Positions 14,173-16,089 of a DNA stretch of 16,089 nt are shown piece by piece. The position numbers and the translations under genes are program-made. How positions within the stretch are numbered: the stretch's first letter is position 1; every line of letters begins with the position of its first letter. Below the pieces are notes generated by a model. That model did no database searches. It was not told the origin of the DNA and saw only the letters and a list, made by a program, of their open reading frames with translations. This DNA comes from Spirochaetaceae bacterium. Lineage in GTDB: Bacteria > Spirochaetota > Spirochaetia > Spirochaetales_E > Spirochaetaceae_B. The stretch is taken from positions 1 through 16,089 of the forward strand of contig QKJO01000131.1 of the NCBI GenBank assembly GCA_003249275.1. The letters run 5' to 3'.

Positions 14173-16089
14173 TCAATAGCTGGATTCGTAGGCTCCCGCG
14201 TCGGGCAATCCGCTGATGACCCGGCTGTTCTTCAAAATATCGTAGGGGAAGGACTCGGTTGTATTGCCGTCGCCATCCGCGTCGGGCCAGTCGGGGAAAT
14301 TGGAATCAGCCAGTCCCCAGTTGACGGCAGGGCTGCCCGACTGCAGCTGGAAGTTGTCATCGCTTGTCAGCCAGACGCCATCGGTCCCCGGAGGATTGGA
14401 TGTCGAATTAACCAGGGGGTCTCCCGAAGCGACCTGGTTCGGCGAGGAAACATATCCGGCGGATTCGACAATAGACCCCTTGATTGCCAGGGTCGCCCCG
14501 GAGACTTCCAGATCCTGATAGGGAGTTCCTGTATTCACATAGAAGATGCTGTTGATTAAATAGAGAGAGCTTCCCGAGCTGTAGATCGTGCCACTGCCGC
14601 CGCTGTTGTTCACATTGTTCAAAAAAGTGGAATGAGAGATTCCCGCAGGAGAGTTCTCCAGATAGAACGTGCTTCCCGGAACCGCGGCACCACTGTTGGC
14701 GGCATTGCCTGCACAGACCAAATTGATTCCGCTCAGACTGCTGCCGCTGAGATAGAGAGCCCCTCCGGAACCGTTGAAGGTCGAGTTCTGATCAAAGACG
14801 ATATTGGCAAGATAGACATGGCCGCCCGCCTGGTAGACGGCGCCTCCGGTCTGAGCCTGGTTTTTGAGGAACTGACAGTCGTACATATAAAGATTTTCCC
14901 TGCTGAAGACAGCTCCCCCGCTCCCGGTAGTGGTGTATCCGTTCTGGAAGATGACATTCCTGAAAAACACATCCGAATTATGACTTCCATCGCCGTCGTC
15001 TATGATGAAGAGACTGGCAAAAACCGCCCCGTCGAAGGTCACTTTGGAATCGGGACCCAGAAAGTAAAGATCCGAGGTGACAACGAGCGGTTCGCTCAGG
15101 GAGGTGAACCAGCTGCCCGATGGATAGGTGATGATGTGGGTGCTTTCCCAGGTATTCACGAGGGTGACCGCCTCCCGGACATCCAGGGTGGACCAGATTC
15201 CGTCATAGTAGGAACCCGACGTATCACTCACGGTGACCACCTCCCCCCCCAGGGCGGTGGAATCCAGTTCGAGCGCTCCGATGCTCCACTTGCCGTTGGT
15301 CGATGCGGTCCTGCTGTTGTTGTTGAGATCCCTGTTCCAGGCAGTGTCGGGGACCTGTCCGTCAAAAACCAGGGACGGGGGCAGCATCTGGCTGGAGAGA
15401 TCATACTCATAACTTGAATAACTGTTGATTCTGAAATCCCTGTTCCCGGAACTGCCGGCATAGCCGAGGCTGTTGATGGCGGCGGCACTGGTAATATCCA
15501 ATGAGCCTCCGCTCCTGTAGAGGGGTATTCCCAGATTGAATGTACTGAAATTGTTGTTCTGCAGAACTGACGGTCTGGCACCGGCGACATTCTCCAGGAA
15601 GCAGAAATTGCCCGGCATGGCGGAACTGTTTGAAAAGATATTATTGATAAAGTTTCCGCCGGAAACGTTCATCTTGACTGCGGCACCCTGAAGGGACCCC
15701 TGCCCTTCTATGAAGTTGTTGTAATACACGCCTCCCGCACCGGTGCTCTCCAGCTGGAGTCCCGTTCCTTCATCGGGTACGGAGGCATCATAGCCGGAGA
15801 TATAACAGGACACCACACGGGGCGTTCCGCTGCTGCCGACGAGAAGCCCGATTCCCCCGGATCCGGAACCGAAGGCATAGGCCTTGATGACGGAGCTGAA
15901 GAATGAAGGGGAAGAGCCGGAGACAAAGGCCCCTGCGCCGGTATTTGTTGAACCGCTCAGAATATCACTGAACAGGATTGTCGGTTTTGCACCGCTGAGC
16001 ACAGAAACGCCGCAGGTGATATTGCCCCCGCTTCCGCCCCGCACCACAACGCCTTCCAGGCGGGAGGAGCTACCCACATCCGATCCGGT
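14173..16089 (-). CDS. Pmp-like right-handed beta-helix surface protein, 5' end outside window
   Basis: The open frame reaches the window edge with no stop, so the true start lies outside; 638 residues are visible (numbering below counts from the codon at 16077). It is rich in Gly, Ser and Asn with many short beta-strand repeats. The last 300 residues show the FxxN and GG[AI] motifs of chlamydial polymorphic membrane proteins: IFQN/GSGGAV, FLKN/TGGAV, FDQN/GSGGAL, FLNN/GGSGTI. Two modules are visible: the first closes with NNSRTASTNGKWSIGALE (to residue 270), the second opens with STLDVREAVTLVN (296-308) and closes with KNSRVISGLPDAGAYE (to 630). A calcium-loop-like DADGDGNTTE is at 599-608. 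No autotransporter barrel follows, so anchoring is unknown. A surface or secreted role is inferred. A G8 tract lies at the module junction. Confidence 0.8.
   Translation of the reverse strand, partial: TGSDVGSSSRLEGVVVRGGSGGNITCGVSVLSGAKPTILFSDILSGSTNTGAGAFVSGSSPSFFSSVIKAYAFGSGSGGIGLLVGSSGTPRVVSCYISGYDASVPDEGTGLQLESTGAGGVYYNNFIEGQGSLQGAAVKMNVSGGNFINNIFSNSSAMPGNFCFLENVAGARPSVLQNNNFSTFNLGIPLYRSGGSLDITSAAAINSLGYAGSSGNRDFRINSYSSYEYDLSSQMLPPSLVFDGQVPDTAWNRDLNNNSRTASTNGKWSIGALELDSTALGGEVVTVSDTSGSYYDGIWSTLDVREAVTLVNTWESTHIITYPSGSWFTSLSEPLVVTSDLYFLGPDSKVTFDGAVFASLFIIDDGDGSHNSDVFFRNVIFQNGYTTTGSGGAVFSRENLYMYDCQFLKNQAQTGGAVYQAGGHVYLANIVFDQNSTFNGSGGALYLSGSSLSGINLVCAGNAANSGAAVPGSTFYLENSPAGISHSTFLNNVNNSGGSGTIYSSGSSLYLINSIFYVNTGTPYQDLEVSGATLAIKGSIVESAGYVSSPNQVASGDPLVNSTSNPPGTDGVWLTSDDNFQLQSGSPAVNWGLADSNFPDWPDADGDGNTTESFPYDILKNSRVISGLPDAGAYESSY
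15243..15250 (-). repeat. Homopolymeric G8 tract (coding strand) in the beta-helix gene
   Basis: Eight consecutive G on the coding strand encode most of LGGE just after the first module ends at GALE. It is the longest G or C run I find in the window; others are six at most. Gain of one G gives TGA after nine further codons and loss of one G gives TGA after seven, so slippage would truncate the protein after module 1. Confidence 0.8.

Noticed and set aside
14632..15417. Open frame of 261 codons on the plus strand opposite the beta-helix gene
   Set aside because: The minus strand encodes clear beta-helix repeats and GAYE-type closings; the opposite frame is a by-product of Gly/Ser-rich codons.
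1..16089. CRISPR array, prophage, insertion sequence or anti-phage island
   Set aside because: No regularly spaced repeats, transposase, integrase or defence-type genes are visible; the content is housekeeping, transport and envelope genes.

Overview
The window looks like chromosomal DNA from a free-living or environmental spirochaete (Spirochaetales). No single marker proves this. The supporting signs are a long-form PRPP synthetase, a PnrA/RfuA-type lipoprotein transporter operon, a FecR-PEGA-coiled-coil envelope protein, and an L11 whose N-terminal loop differs from the common bacterial sequence. The genes are tightly packed and almost every stretch over 100 bp outside genes carries recognisable signals. 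No rRNA, insertion sequence, CRISPR array or phage gene is visible.

Region 1 (1-1860, minus strand) is a translation/transcription/secretion operon. It runs from one strong promoter (1828-1856) through tRNA-Thr(GGU), rpmG (L33, too short to be obvious), tRNA-Trp(CCA), secE, nusG and rplK, and continues out of the window, presumably into rplA. Two RNA elements are proposed: a weak hairpin between tRNA-Trp and secE, and a leader in front of rplK that resembles the L1 binding site of 23S rRNA, so it may be the L1 autoregulation site.

Region 2 (1926-4622, minus strand) is a two-gene unit: prs (411 aa PRPP synthetase, with its own promoter) followed after 19 bp by an FGGY-family sugar kinase that starts at TTG behind an excellent Shine-Dalgarno sequence. 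Sugar phosphorylation and PRPP synthesis may be linked through pentose phosphates.

Region 3 (4680-9256, plus strand) is a complete BMP-type ABC importer: lipoprotein, double-NBD ATPase and two permeases. The last two junctions are ATGA overlaps. The binding protein lacks the usual purine-nucleoside signature and looks more like spirochaetal RfuA, so riboflavin is the favoured but unproven substrate.

Region 4 (9441-12690, plus strand) holds a Na/Pi-cotransporter-family protein with a PhoU-like tail, a 116-residue conserved-looking small protein, and, overlapping it by 17 bp, a membrane-anchored FecR-PEGA-coiled-coil protein.

Region 5 (12712-16089, minus strand) has argH, convergent with region 4 across a shared 18-bp hairpin. 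Upstream of argH is a large, edge-truncated, Pmp-like beta-helix surface protein with two modules. A run of eight G (coding strand) lies exactly at the module junction; a one-base change there in either direction would stop translation within about ten codons. This candidate phase-variation switch is the most interesting observation in the window.
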